Below are positions 21,691 through 39,520 of a stretch of 64,000 bases of DNA, in pieces. Below the pieces are notes generated by a model that saw only the letters and a program-made list of their open reading frames with translations, was not told the origin of the DNA and ran no database searches. Both the position numbers and the translations under genes were made by a program. How positions within the stretch are numbered: the stretch's first letter is position 1; each line of letters starts with the position of its first letter. The DNA comes from Dryas octopetala (taxonomy: Eukaryota; Streptophyta; Magnoliopsida; Rosales; Rosaceae), in contig OY992834.1 in the NCBI GenBank assembly GCA_963921425.1, positions 9,779,271-9,843,270 on the forward strand. Direction: 5' to 3'.

Positions 21691-22246
21691 GGTGGTGCGG
21701 GGAGTGTGGGGGAGGGAGGGAGGGGGTGTTTCTTTTTTTTTTCTTTTTTTATCTGAGTTGGTCCGGTGAGGGAGGGGGAGGGAGCTCGGTGGGTCGGGGG
21801 TGAAGGGATGTGTTTTCTTTTTGTTTGATGGAGTGTGTTGGATGATGGGTTATGGTGAAAATTTTTGTGAAATAGATAAAATAAGGATATTATAATAAAG
21901 GAGACTTACAGTTCAGTTCATTTTTTGAGCCTTTCTTAGACTAAGATCGGTAGTGATTTAGGGTTTTTAATTAAGTCCTTTTATTTTTCTTCTTTGACGG
22001 CTTTATGTGAGGTTTTAACTCCAAAATTTTGGGCTCCGCCTAAAATCTCAGAGTTAAAACCTAACATGCAGCCTCTACAAAGTCCACTCTACACCCTAGG
22101 AGGGGAAATACTCTTTAAATTGGGGAATGACTTTATTATAAATTAAAAGGATTTTTTTCTAAATTATTATGAATTAAAATAATTTTCTTATAAATTTTAA
22201 AACATCTCCGGTCTCCATCTAAAAATTATTTTTATAAAGGACCTAA

Positions 22247-22612
22247 AGTTAATTACACTTACACCCCTTGAGGTTTATCGTTTTTTCACATACACCTTCT
22301 AGGGTTTCAATAATTACACATACACCCCCTGAGGTTTCAAAACTGTTGCATATAACCTCCTATAGTGAAACGAAAATGATAAGAAATTATGCAAAAATAC
22401 ATGCTAAGGGGTGAAATGACCTAATAAGATTACTCAAGGTGTAAGGTCCAGCCACAATACAAATATTTTTTTTTTGTTTATTTATTTTTTTCTCTTGTAG
22501 GAGATTATATGCAATAATTTTAAAACCTCAAGGGTGTATGTATAATTTTTGAAACTCTGGAGGGTATATGTGAAAAGACGATAAACCTCAAGAGGTGTAA
22601 GTGTAATTAACT
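22247..22612. mobile_element. Inverted-repeat MITE
   Basis: About 366 bp, with arms of about 100 bp that start AGTTAATTACACTTACACC on the left and end with the complement on the right. The flanks AAAGGACCTAA and AAAAGACCTAA look like a target duplication of about 8-10 bp. No coding capacity. Confidence 0.75.
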
Positions 22613-22661
22613 CAAAAGACCTAAGCCTAATTATTTCTTATAATAATTGAGAAGGGTGTGT

Positions 22662-23794
22662 GTCGGACACAAGGAATAAAATTTCGGATTTCGAGGAAAT
22701 TTCGACGGAAATTTCGATGGAAATTTCGACGAAAATTTCGAAGATTTTTAAATTTCGACAAAAATTCGATGGAAACGACGGAAATTACTATCAAAATACG
22801 AAAATTTTGAATGAAATTTTACCATATGTTTATTTAACATATTATCTACTACATTGATAAAAAACATTGAAGAAATCAAATTATATGGTAAGTTTCATGT
22901 GATATGTGATGAATATAATGCGCGCTGGAGGCAAATACTATTAAATAAAATTAGTATATTCTTTAGAATATGATATAAGATATTAGGGTTTAGGCCTTTT
23001 AGGGTATTTTTTATATAAAAATGTATTAAAGTTTAGAATTTAAACAACTAAACGAAATCCCAAAAAAGCCGAATCAAATCTCAAATCCTTTTTTTTTCTT
23101 TTCAATGCCCAAGGCTCCAAATCCTAATTAACCCTAAATATTTTTTTTTCTTTTTTTTTCTTTTTTTTTTCTTTTTCTTTTCTTTTCTTTTTCTTTTTTT
23201 TTCTTTTTTTTTCTTTTCTTTTCCTTTTTTTTTTCTTTCCTTCTTTTCTCTTTCCTCCCTTTTCTTCCCTGAGCCTTTTCTTCCCTGAGCCTTTTCTTCC
23301 TTGACTTATCAGTTTGCAATTTTGCATATAGGCTCAAAGCCACTCAAAGCCACTGTGTCGCACACTCGCACCTCCCAGCCATGATTTATCATCTCTTTCA
23401 TCTCTATCCTCTCCTGCGCCAATCTCTCTCTCCCTCCCCGATGGGTCTGATCTTCATCTTCTCCATCATTCTTCTCTTTTCTCTATTCTCTCTCTTCTCT
23501 CTCTTCTCTTCCTTCTCTCTCCTCCCTCCCAAATCACTCCGGTGGCTTCTCTCCCTTCTCTCTCCTCCCTCCCAAATCACTCCGGTGCCGGATTTGTAGG
23601 AGAATGTAGAAGACAGATGGCTGGGTTTTTGAGTGGCTGAGTTTTTGAGCGAAATTTCGTCGAAATTTTGCCAAATTTCGGCGAAATACTACCGAAAAAT
23701 TGACGAATTAGTGTTAAAATTTCCATACCCTAAAAAAATGAAATTTTCGGCGAAATTTCGCCGAAAATTTCGAAATTTAACTCTTTGGTCGGAC
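22662..23794. mobile_element. AAATTTCG-rich element with imperfect inverted ends
   Basis: The left end GTCGGACACAAGGAATAAAA and the right end, read in complement (GTCCGACCAAAGAGTTAAA), are similar. Both flanks are packed with GAAATTTCG variants (22680-22770 and 23640-23785). The middle holds a polypyrimidine tract (23080-23270) and a C/T-rich stretch. Open frames here are low-complexity artefacts. Confidence 0.5.
23135..23260. repeat. T-rich (TTTTC)n polypyrimidine tract
   Basis: About 125 bp of T with interspersed C. Read on minus it yields Lys/Glu/Arg-only open frames, which are not genes. Confidence 0.9.
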
Positions 23795-24105
23795 AAAATT
23801 TAATTGTGAGAGTATAAAATGAAAAAAAGTGAGAAAAAGAAGTGTAAAAAAAAAAAATGTATAAATAACAGCACTCAAAATCCAACTGTTGAAATAACCC
23901 CACGTCATCTCTCTAATTTCATTTCTTTGTTTCCAAACTTTTGACTGAATAAGTAGAACCCCAGCCAAAAAAATTGAGCCAAAGCAAACCCATTCATGGC
24001 CGCCAATCCCCCTTCTACAAAATTTCACTTTATTCTCTTTATCTAAATTTTCTCACCAGCCAAACACAAAGCTTACATTCATGGTTTGCGTTTATTTATC
24101 TTCAA

Positions 24106-26481
24106 TCAAAAATCTGCAACTTCTGACCGAAAAAAGAAGAGGCCGGAAGGGCCATCATTGGGCAGCAATGCCAACTTCACAGGACTTGCAGCACCTTCTT
24201 CAACAGGCAAGGAGCCAGCGTTGAGGTTTATATCTGTTTTGACAAAGCCGGGGCAGACAGAATTGATGCGAAAGTTGGGGTACTTCTTGGCTAGAACCCT
24301 TGTGCATGCAGTCATTGCTGCTTTTGAGACTGTATAGGCAGCCATATAAGAAGGCCAGCCCTTCCTCTCAAGTGAACCTTCCTTGAAGTCTTTTAGAAAC
24401 TCTGTCAATACGTCATCTACTTTCTCTTCTGTTAGGTTTTCAGCATCACTAAAAACTCCTTTAGCCCAATCACTTGGTATGTTCTTCAACTTCCCCATGG
24501 AGGATGAAACGTTAACAATTCTTGGTGAATCGGATAACTGGAGGAGTGGAATAAGTGCTTCAGCTGTTCTTTTGGCACCATAATAATTTATTTGCAAGCA
24601 TTCTTCTGCTAACTCATAAGTTTCATTCATTATTTTATTCCACTCAATTTTTGCTCCTTCCTGCACCTGTAAGAAGAAACTTAGCATGGTTGCTATTTCC
24701 CACTACTTATGATCCCAACCCAAACAAGATTGAAGTTTGACATGCACATCAAGTTGAACATATTCTTCAGATAAAGAAAAAAAGGCTAATATTCAGAATT
24801 TATTTCAGGAAAAAGCTTTCAAAATCTGTGGCTTGAATGCATAAAGATTATCAGGCAAGAAAAGTAAACCCATAAGATAAGCAGCTTATTGAACAGCTCC
24901 TCCATCAACTTAAATCAGCTATGGGAAGCATCATATTTATGTACACAAGACTATTAACCCAAATATTTCTTTGGCCAAACCACAGATCAAATTAAATTTT
25001 CAAATTACCACATTGAAGCTTTTAGTTTTTTATAGCTATTGAATATTAATAAGAAGGGTTAAATACAAAAATGGTCCACAAACTTTACACTGATTCTCAA
25101 TTTGGTCCACTAACTCTAAAAAGTGTCAATTTGATCCACGAATTTTTGAAGTTGTACCAAAACAGTACAAACGCTAATTTCCAACGAAAAATTTAACAGA
25201 AACTGGTCATGTGCATAGCATGTGACCACATTTTCAAGGGCATTTCAGTTCGTTCATCACATTTTCATGTGACCAATTCTGTTAATTTTCGGATGGAAGT
25301 TAACGTTTGTACTGCTTTGGTACAACTTGGAAAATTCATGGACCAAATTGATATTTTTTATAGTTATGGATCAAATTGAGAATCAGTGTAAAGTTGGTAG
25401 ACTATTTTTGTATTTAATCCTAATAAGAATTATGTAAATATGCTGAGAAAATAAAAACATGAAGTCTAACCAGAAGAAAACAGTAACATATATAGACACC
25501 AATCATTCAGAAGCTCCCCTTCTTCAATGGTGCAACATCTTCAGGCCTCGTTTGGTGCATATGATAAGATTGGATAGGATAAATTGCTAAATTCATGTGT
25601 ATTCAAGGAAGAAGTTTCTAACTTGAAGGAATAAGATGTATTAAGATGGACTGATTATAAGGGGAGACTTATCCCTTCCAATCCCCCTCTGACAGGACCG
25701 CCCCCGAATTTCCACCCTGAAAATCCGGTGAGGTCCTGCGGGATCCCAAAATCAAGGAAAAATCCTACCGAAAATTCGGCAGAACCTCCCCTGAAAATGG
25801 TCTAACCCAAAATTTTATAACCTGTTAAAAACACTTCTATAGTTTTCAACTTCCCTACCACAACCAAAATGGGGTCTCCGACCCGGCATAAAGTTTACAA
25901 ATTTATAGGTTACAACCAAGTATCAGAACCAAACTACAACTTAAGGCTTAAAGGAAATCCTACACTATACAATGAGAAGACAAGCCCGCCTCGACGCAAT
26001 AATTATGACTGGCCGCCGCTTCCACAATATTGGAGCCTAGTGTCGATCTCCGGATGGATCACCTCAAGTCTCGTGAGCGTCGCCTCAAGGAGGAATACCC
26101 ACTTAAACCCTCGAAATTCGGTGGTGAAATCTGGCCGGAATTTGGAAGACAAGGCCGGCGGGTCTGGGGGTTTCTTGGGCTATTTTTGCGCGTGCAAGGG
26201 AATGGGCTGACTGAAGGAGCAGCTGAGGAACATGGTCGGCATCAGTGGAGTGGATCGGTGGCCGGAGTTGGGGGGTTTTCAGGTCGGGCTGTGTGCAGAG
26301 AGAAGGGCGGCAGCTGGGGTTTGTTTCTGAGTGGGTACTGTACCCGCGGAGCGGCTGGTTGCTGGAAGACTTCGATGGCGTCGGCGCCGGTGGAAAAGGG
26401 GGGGGTCGCCGGAGGTAGAGGCCGGTAAGGAGTGGCTGCGATGGTGAGAGGTGATGGCTGAGGTATGCGCAGGGGAGGGTG

Positions 26482-26520
<39 letters not shown>

Positions 26521-26785
26521 TCTGAAATGAGAGAATTTGGGCTGATTTTTAAATTGTAGTATTTGGGCTTGAAATTACCAAATTGCCCTTTCTAGAGAAT
26601 TCTCCACCTTTCCTACTAAGATTCCCAAATTGAACCTACGCGTTTAGAAACTCGAGTTCTAATTCACCCTCTCGAACTTAAAGGCCACAAATTGAATTAA
26701 AACACTCCTCTAATACTAGAATTTCCTTCCAAAAATTTTAATAAGGCATGCCCAAAAGTTTTATATATATATATATATATATATT

Positions 26786-26816
<31 letters not shown>

Positions 26817-27823
26817 TTTGCAAGCAAAAGAAATAAGACTTGGGTTCGGGTCGTTACACCCTCCCCCCTCCCCCCTCCCAAAAAAATAGTGGGATTAAAT
26901 AATTCATCTTCTTCCTTCAGTTAGAAGACATCATCCATGTTCTTCCTTGAATACATATGAATTTAGATATTTATCCTATCTAATCCTATCCGATTCACCA
27001 AACGAGCCTCAGTGTGCAATAAAAAAAAAAACAGAACAGAACAGAAATGTGAAAGACTTACAGCAGCAGAAAATTGTGAGGCTTCAAAAGCGTCAACATC
27101 TATTATGGTTCCACCAATCCCTGCATTGTTCACCTGTGCAGAGCAGCAGAGTCCAAGTATGTCATTATATGTTTTATTTTAGCAAAAAAGAAAAAAATTT
27201 AGAAAATGAAAATAATTATTTTACAAGTTGGTTCATAAAAACATTTGAGGTTAAAATGATCAAAGATCTTAGAACTAAACAAAATGAAAAAAGTTGTTTT
27301 TTGTGAAACTACTACTCTCCTTTAGTCCAACTATCAGCTGGCTGGTTTCATACTTTAGCTTTTTACTCATATTTCATTCTCTTCTTCAACAACTAGATGG
27401 GATTGATGAGTTAAATTCAAAAGACAAACTTTTCAAGAGATGAGCTTTGATCATACCAAGATATCAAGTTTCCCAAACTGGGTTTTGATGAAGTCAGCCA
27501 GAGAAGCAATACTAGCAGGGTCAGCCACATCGAGTTGATGAAAAACCACTTGACCTTGGAAGCCAGAGTCTCTGAGTTTCTCAAGAGCTTCAAGACCCCT
27601 CTTCTCATCTCTAGCAGTTAAGACCACAGTGATTCCATTGGAGGCCAACTGCCTCACAGTCTCCAATCCTATCCCTTTGTTTGACCCAGTAACAACTGCG
27701 TACCTGGAACAACAAAAACAGAACATTCAGAACAAAAACAACAATGAAAGAAAGAAAGACATGCAAAGTATAAAGGACTAAGTAGTATTAGTGCTACTAC
27801 TACCTCTTTGTTGCTTCTGCCAT
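24106..27823 (-). CDS. Short-chain dehydrogenase/reductase, array copy 3
   Basis: complement(join(24106..24666,27062..27133,27457..27703,27804..27823)); 299 codons, same exon plan as copies 1 and 2, with all catalytic and cofactor motifs intact ([25 protein letters not shown]). Exon 3 reads [18 protein letters not shown], and exon 4 has KIMNETYEL as in copy 1 but [11 protein letters not shown] as in copy 2. Intron 3 has grown to 2.4 kb because it holds two MITEs and a probable solo LTR. The native 3' flank is gone: within about 10 bp after the TGA the sequence switches to DNA that normally lies upstream of an SDR gene, so the transcript must use a new polyadenylation site. The coding region still looks functional; expression may not be. 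Confidence 0.9.
25056..25420. mobile_element. Mutator-type MITE in SDR copy 3 intron 3
   Basis: A 365-bp homologue of the 8102-8467 element. Here the 9-bp duplication TAATAAGAA is perfect on both sides (25047-25055 and 25421-25429), with GGGTTAAATAC / GGATTAAATAC ends. No coding capacity. Confidence 0.93.
25544..27008. mobile_element. Harbinger/Tourist-type MITE in SDR copy 3, split by an LTR insertion
   Basis: Ends GGCCTCGTTTGG and CCAAACGAGCC, flanked by TCA (25541-25543 and 27009-27011). Homologous to 8591-8877, but expanded to 1465 bp by the insertion at 25690-26858. Confidence 0.88.
25690..26858. mobile_element. Probable solo LTR, 1169 bp, nested in the MITE
   Basis: Starts TGACAGGACC and ends GGTCGTTACA (TG..CA). 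It is flanked by the 5-bp duplication CCCTC (25685-25689 and 26859-26863), as expected for an LTR retrotransposon. There is no internal domain, so it is most simply a solo LTR left by recombination between two LTRs. It contains GA, TA and TTTA microsatellites. Orientation was not determined. Confidence 0.75.
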
Positions 27824-27879
27824 TGATGCTTAGATGTGGGAGGTGTGTGAGAATTGAGAAAACAGTACTTTGAGCCTTG

Positions 27880-27887
27880 ATTTATAA
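27880..27887 (-). promoter_or_regulatory. TATA box of SDR copy 3
   Basis: The TATAAAT element is conserved with copies 1 and 2, about 60 bp upstream of the ATG at 27823. Confidence 0.6.
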
Positions 27888-28125
27888 TGCAAATGGAAGT
27901 GTTTGAGTTGATAATATTCAACATTTCAACTGATGTTAAATGACTTTTTTAATTTTTAAACAATTATAAGTAGAAGAAATTGGATTGGTTTCTTCCTCCT
28001 AGATTGACCTGATTCTTCTAGTTGTCTACAAGTAATAGAATTGCATATTATAGTAAACAAAACGAATGGTGGATGGTGAGCCGGTGACGTAATTGCCCAA
28101 GTCATCTAATATATTTCGTGGGAGT

Positions 28126-28180
28126 CCATTTTTGCTCACCACAAAAAAAAAAAAAGATGGTGAGCAAAAATGTATCCTAT
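28126..28180. mobile_element. Tiny hairpin insertion in the copy-3 upstream flank
   Basis: Compared with copy 1 (...GGGAGTCTATTTCGTGG...), copy 3 has about 45 extra bases forming a hairpin, TTTTTGCTCACCA (about 28130) against TGGTGAGCAAAAA, with an A-rich loop. Confidence 0.65.
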
Positions 28181-29090
28181 TTCGTGGTGCTAAGCTTGAT
28201 TCAACCAACAAATACAGGTCCACGTCATCTCTCTAATTTCGTGGTGAAAAATCTTACTGTTGAAATAACCCCACGCCATCTCTCGAATTTCATTTCTTTA
28301 TTTCCAAACTTTTGACTGAATAAGTAGAACCCCAGCCAAAAAAATAGAACCAAAGCAAACCCATTCCTGGCTGCCAACCCCCTTCTACAAAATTTCACTT
28401 TCTTCTCTTTATCTACATTTTCTCACCAGCCAAACACAAAGCTTACATTCATGGTTTGCGTTTACTTATCCTCAAAACCATGTGCTATTCCTCTCAAAAC
28501 ATTGGGAAACCATGATGAAGATAAAGAATTACATCACCACACTAAAAAAAACCCACGGTGCACCAGACTGCATTGGATCCATCAATTTTTTCTTTTTCTT
28601 TGTTGGTTTTTGGATTAATTAAATCAGATTCTTTCTGAGAATGACAAACAATGAGAGAGAGAGAGAGAGAGAACAAAGGTACAACCATAAACTATCCTTC
28701 CCTTGCACGCACTACAAAGGTTCTCAAGAAAAATGACATCGTTGAATATTAAGTCCATAAATTTGTCTACCACGGTAAATAATCTATGACAATATATCCA
28801 GAACAGAACAAAGACATTGCCACTTATATTCAGTCCATCACATAAACAATGCATCATTGTTCAAACAAATGGGGTTCTTATCAGATTAAAGAGAGGGGCC
28901 TTATTCCTGTACGACATTCTTTGCCTTCTACAGTTCTACTTCTCTGAGCTTGTAAATTATGAATTCGGGAAGACAAACAAACCAAGAATAAGTTGCTTGG
29001 CAGCACAAAACATCAGGGATGCGAGAGCTTGGCAGAAAGATAGCCTCTGACAGCAACTTACTGCAAGTGATACTGATACAGCCCCAAGCC

Positions 29091-35800
<6,710 letters not shown>

Positions 35801-35950
35801 TTCTGTAACCCTAGAATTGTCCACAAAATCAAACTCAAAAGAGTCAGAGCACAAGCTCCAAGTCCATTTTCGCAAGCTCAGAGATCAGAGAATTCACCAA
35901 AAACGAACAACACCAGCAGAGCAATGCTTTCTACTGACTATGACTCCAGG

Positions 35951-35960
35951 CCTATTTATA
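35951..35960 (-). promoter_or_regulatory. TATA box of the NAD-malic enzyme gene
   Basis: TATAAATAGG on the minus strand. It predicts a start near 35925 and a 5' leader of about 125 bases before the ATG at 35800. Confidence 0.65.
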
Positions 35961-36139
35961 GTAGTAGCATTTTATTATTACCTTTTATTTTTATGATTCG
36001 ATTTTTTTTATTTTTTTATTTTTTTATTTTTTTATTAATGAGGGTTTTTCTTTTGGTCCCAAGGTCATGTCTGTGAAAATTAGAAGCAGTTGAACTGTTG
36101 AAGCTGTTGAAAGACGACTACCAGAGGAGTGAGAGAGAA

Positions 36140-36256
36140 AACACGAGGGAGAGCTGCCCGGGATTTCGGGCAGCGAGAGAATACGCGGACATACGATGGG
36201 GCCCTCATGGGAGAGGAGGGAAGGCTGCCCGGAGGAACATCGGGCAGCGAGAGTAT
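36140..36256. repeat. Two GCTGCCCG...CGGGCAGC hairpin units
   Basis: Two neighbouring inverted repeats (about 36154-36174 and 36222-36247) share arms GCTGCCCG / CGGGCAGC followed by GAGAG(A)AT or GAGAGTAT. They lie about 190-300 bp upstream of the malic-enzyme TATA box. Possibly a small duplicated element. Confidence 0.6.
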
Positions 36257-36594
36257 ATAATGTGAATGTTTGATGTGTCTTCAGAGGTTACTTTACGAAT
36301 TGTAGGTTGGCAAGTGGACGAGTCTGACTTGAGGGGAATGGTCTGCTTCGGATTAAGCGTCGGGTGCATTTGGGACCACTGAGAAATAGTGATCAGTGAT
36401 CTCCTCATTTGGATTATGCCACGTGGCACTTTTGTTCCAATTTTTTGGCAACTGATTTAACTGATCAATTCCAACAAAAAAAAAATTTAACAGATCAATT
36501 CCGACAAAAAAAAAATTTAACTGATCAATTTTCAATTATTTTTGGATAAAAGCAGTTTTTATTTGTTAATATGAATTGTTTTACTTAATAAATA

Positions 36595-37405
36595 AATAGT
36601 GATGTTATTTGCACACCCTTTTCTCATATACATCCCATAAAACTTTTAAAATTTTACAATTTCTTAAAAAACACTTCCAAAATTCTAAAATACCCACTCA
36701 CAAAAAAAAAAAAAAAAAAAAAAACACACACACACCCACATCCAACCCAACCCGATTCCACCCCTGCACACAGCACACATCCAACCCACCCCCTGCACAC
36801 AGCACACATCCAACCCACCCCCTGCACCCCACAACCAACCCAGGCCGTCGTCGGAGTTCTTCATCCCTCCCTCTCTCTCTCTATCTCTCTTCCCCTCTCT
36901 TTCTCTTTCTCTTTCTCCTTCCCCTTCGCACACTCTCTCCTTTTCCCTCGCCAAGGTCGCTGGGCTGCGTGGGGAGGATCGGGGCAGGGTGAGGCTGGGC
37001 GCGGAGGGGCGTCACCGATTTGGAACCTCTACAAAAAAGATAAAGAGAAATGGAGAGAGGAGAGAGAGGATAAAGGAGAAAGAAGAGAACTGGAAGGGTT
37101 GAACCGATGGCGACCTTGTCAGCGATGTGGGTGGCTGTGGGTAGGGTCGGGGTGAGGACAGAGAGGGACAGAAGAGAGAAAGAGAATGGGAGAGAGGAAG
37201 GAGAGAATAGGAGGCGCCGGCATAGGGCGGCACCGGCGATGGTGGGGTCGGGGTGGGTGTGGACTTGGAGATAGTGATGGCTGGTTTGGGGTGTGTAACG
37301 AGGGTATTATGGTCATTTGGGTTAAAGGTTAGAATTGTAATTTAATAAATAAGAGAGAGAGGTGTGCAAAAAGAAAAAAAAATGCAAATAGTAGCACTCT
37401 AAATA
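36595..37405. mobile_element. Unclassified repeat with GTGCTAYTATTTGCA-like inverted ends
   Basis: The left side reads AGTGATGTTATTTGCACACCC. The right side, in complement, reads AGAGTGCTACTATTTGCATT with TTTTTCTTTTTGCACACC. The interior is C/T- and A-rich with tandem CCAACCCACCCCCTGCACACAG repeats. It is related to terminal motifs at 20.91 and 23.87 kb. Boundaries are approximate. Open frames here are low-complexity. Confidence 0.45.
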
Positions 37406-37560
37406 AAATATTGTCATTGCAACTATATGAAAATGTCATTATTGCCCATGAACTTTGTAGTAAGTTTCTTATTCAAGAAATGGGAAAGTGAAGAATTGAT
37501 ATCTAGTAAGATTGTAAAAAGCCCTAGCATCCATGAACTTTAGGTTGGGTGATGAACAAT

Positions 37561-37776
37561 GTGGGAGTCAACACATTTTACATGAGTCTTCCATGGGGCA
37601 TACTCTAATAGGGCATCTTTCACAATAAGGTGGGCCCCTCATTTTACCTGAGTCTTCCATTAGGCATGCTCCAATAGGGTATCTCTCACAATGAGGTGGG
37701 CCCCTCAACACATGGGACCCACCTCATTGTGAGAGATGCCCTATTGGAGCATGTCTTATGGAAGACTCACTCCCAC
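37561..37776. mobile_element. Foldback repeat rich in GGTGGGCCC
   Basis: The arms GTCTTCCATTAGGCATGCTC...CACAATGAGGTGGG and the complementary CCCACCTCATTGTGAGAGAT...GGAGCATGTC can pair. A second left-arm copy lies at 37586-37645. The outer ends share GTGGGAGT. No coding capacity. Related to 20745-20895. Confidence 0.75.
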
Positions 37777-37779
37777 ATT

Positions 37780-39520
37780 TTCCATGTATGATGTGATTTC
37801 TTTGTCTACATCATAATGCTTGATGTGTACTTATTATTATATGGATGACCAATTGTTAATTGGTACACTAACAATTATATTATGTAGTTATTAGATGGCG
37901 ATGAAAGAAATCGATGCATTAACTGTAATTTGAGCATGAGGTTATTGTTGTTGTACTTATTATATTAATTTTTATGACCAATTTGTATTAGTATTATGTG
38001 ATATAAGATGGGGGGATGGTGGATGAGGAAAGAAATTTTAGACTTAAATCTTTATGTCAAAAGAAAAAAAGAAGAAGAAAGAAATAGAGAGGTAGAGGTC
38101 AGTCCCACCCCAACTGTTTAAGTCTTTATTGATATGACAATGAAATGAAGAAGTGTCAAATCTTATGGCTCGTGAGTCATGAGTCATGACAACCCTAATC
38201 AATACTACTAGACGAATTGGAAAGAACAAATACTTACTATGGTGGGGGTCTTTGAACTTTAGAGCACTTAATCTAACCGCAAATAAAAAGTAGGTGTTAA
38301 CTGTGGAGTGTGAACCCTCACCAAACAGAATTTTACTCTGTGAGGTCATTATTCCTCTGCCCCTACTAGTCAATAATGGACACAAAATGTTTGAACCAAA
38401 AGAAAAACTATATAGTATTAGAAATGCCTACACAGGACAAACTTTCCCATCATTGAACTATTAAATTTTACACTCAGAAATGAAGCATATGCTTATCCAT
38501 CGATTATTGTAACACTGCTGACATTATAATCTATTGACTTCTATATTCCTTGTAGGAACATAGGATATAGGAGTCACCAGCCCAGATAGATTGTAAAAGG
38601 TGGATTTTTCTTATGGAGGCCACAAGTATTATGCAGGGGGTGGTGGTGGGGAATACAGAATAAATGTGCAAGAACCTTACTTGCCATTGGTTTAAACAAA
38701 GAGTGAAAATAATTCTGGGAAGCAATCCAGGAGCTTTAGATGGCCAAAATTGTCCCATACATGCTTCCAAATTAAAAGTACCATGAGCAATGCCAATGAA
38801 TGCAAAGTATAAAAAATGGAATTTGATTCTATTTGAGTGATGCAACAGAAAGGAGTTCTGCTCCTGTCTACTGCCTGGAACAAAATCTTTTTAGCATATC
38901 TTGACTGCTGTGGTAAACAGAAATCGTGTATTCTTCTCCACACCTTTTCCATTTATCCCCAAACATGTTGTTTGACTTTAAATGGCTTCTCCTCTCCTTT
39001 TCCAGTAATCCCCTGCTGTTGGGATGGTCATGTATTGGGCCAACAGAGGCACAGCATACAATTCTTAAAAAATATGGGCTATATTTACCCGCACATTCTT
39101 AAAACATCCAGGGACAGCATACAACACAAGCTCAACCAATTCATTCCTTAATTTGATTGTTTTTGTGATAATACCACAGTAGTCATTTCAATATTTAAAG
39201 ATCCAATGTCATCTTATCACAATGATTGGCACAAGGATGGAAACAATATCAGCAAAACAAGCATGAACGATTCAAATAACTTATTAATGAAAGCTAGAAA
39301 AAGAGTTGACAGAATTTATTTTGGTAATTGATAGTATAGCAAGTCAATAACTCACACACTGAGTCATAAATTCAATTCTATGAAAACATGAACACAACAT
39401 GTCTTAAAAGGCTGCTCATATTCTCTGCAAACATCAAATACAAGGGATAATTTGCATTCTGCAAAATTCAGATACCCAACCTCCACTTATACTTCTTTCA
39501 CCAGATGGTCCTAAATAAAC
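37780..39520. other. Intergenic
   Basis: AT-rich DNA between the malic enzyme and the small membrane protein gene. Short open frames have no recognisable domain. No gene, RNA gene or transposon end identified. Confidence 0.5.

Larger units (their letters stand above)
20728..23877. mobile_element. About 3.1 kb of composite foreign DNA upstream of SDR copy 2
   Basis: Upstream sequence shared by copies 1 and 3 is interrupted here: homology to the copy-1 flank stops after GTGCTAAGCT (about 20728) and resumes at CCAACTGTTGAAATAACCCC (about 23881). The block contains a piece of a GGTGGGTC-rich foldback (20745-20890), a broken presenilin fragment, an inverted-repeat MITE (22247-22612), an AAATTTCG-rich element (22662-23794) and poly-T. 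The right edge, AACAGCACTC, resembles the terminal motif of another repeat at 37.4 kb. I could not define one pair of ends, so it is likely several nested insertions. Confidence 0.65.

Noticed and set aside
23124..23343. Lys/Arg/Glu-rich minus-strand frames
   Set aside because: A translated polypyrimidine tract, not a protein.
36685..37316. Pro/Ser- and Arg/Glu-rich open frames
   Set aside because: Low-complexity C/T- and A/G-rich repeat DNA.
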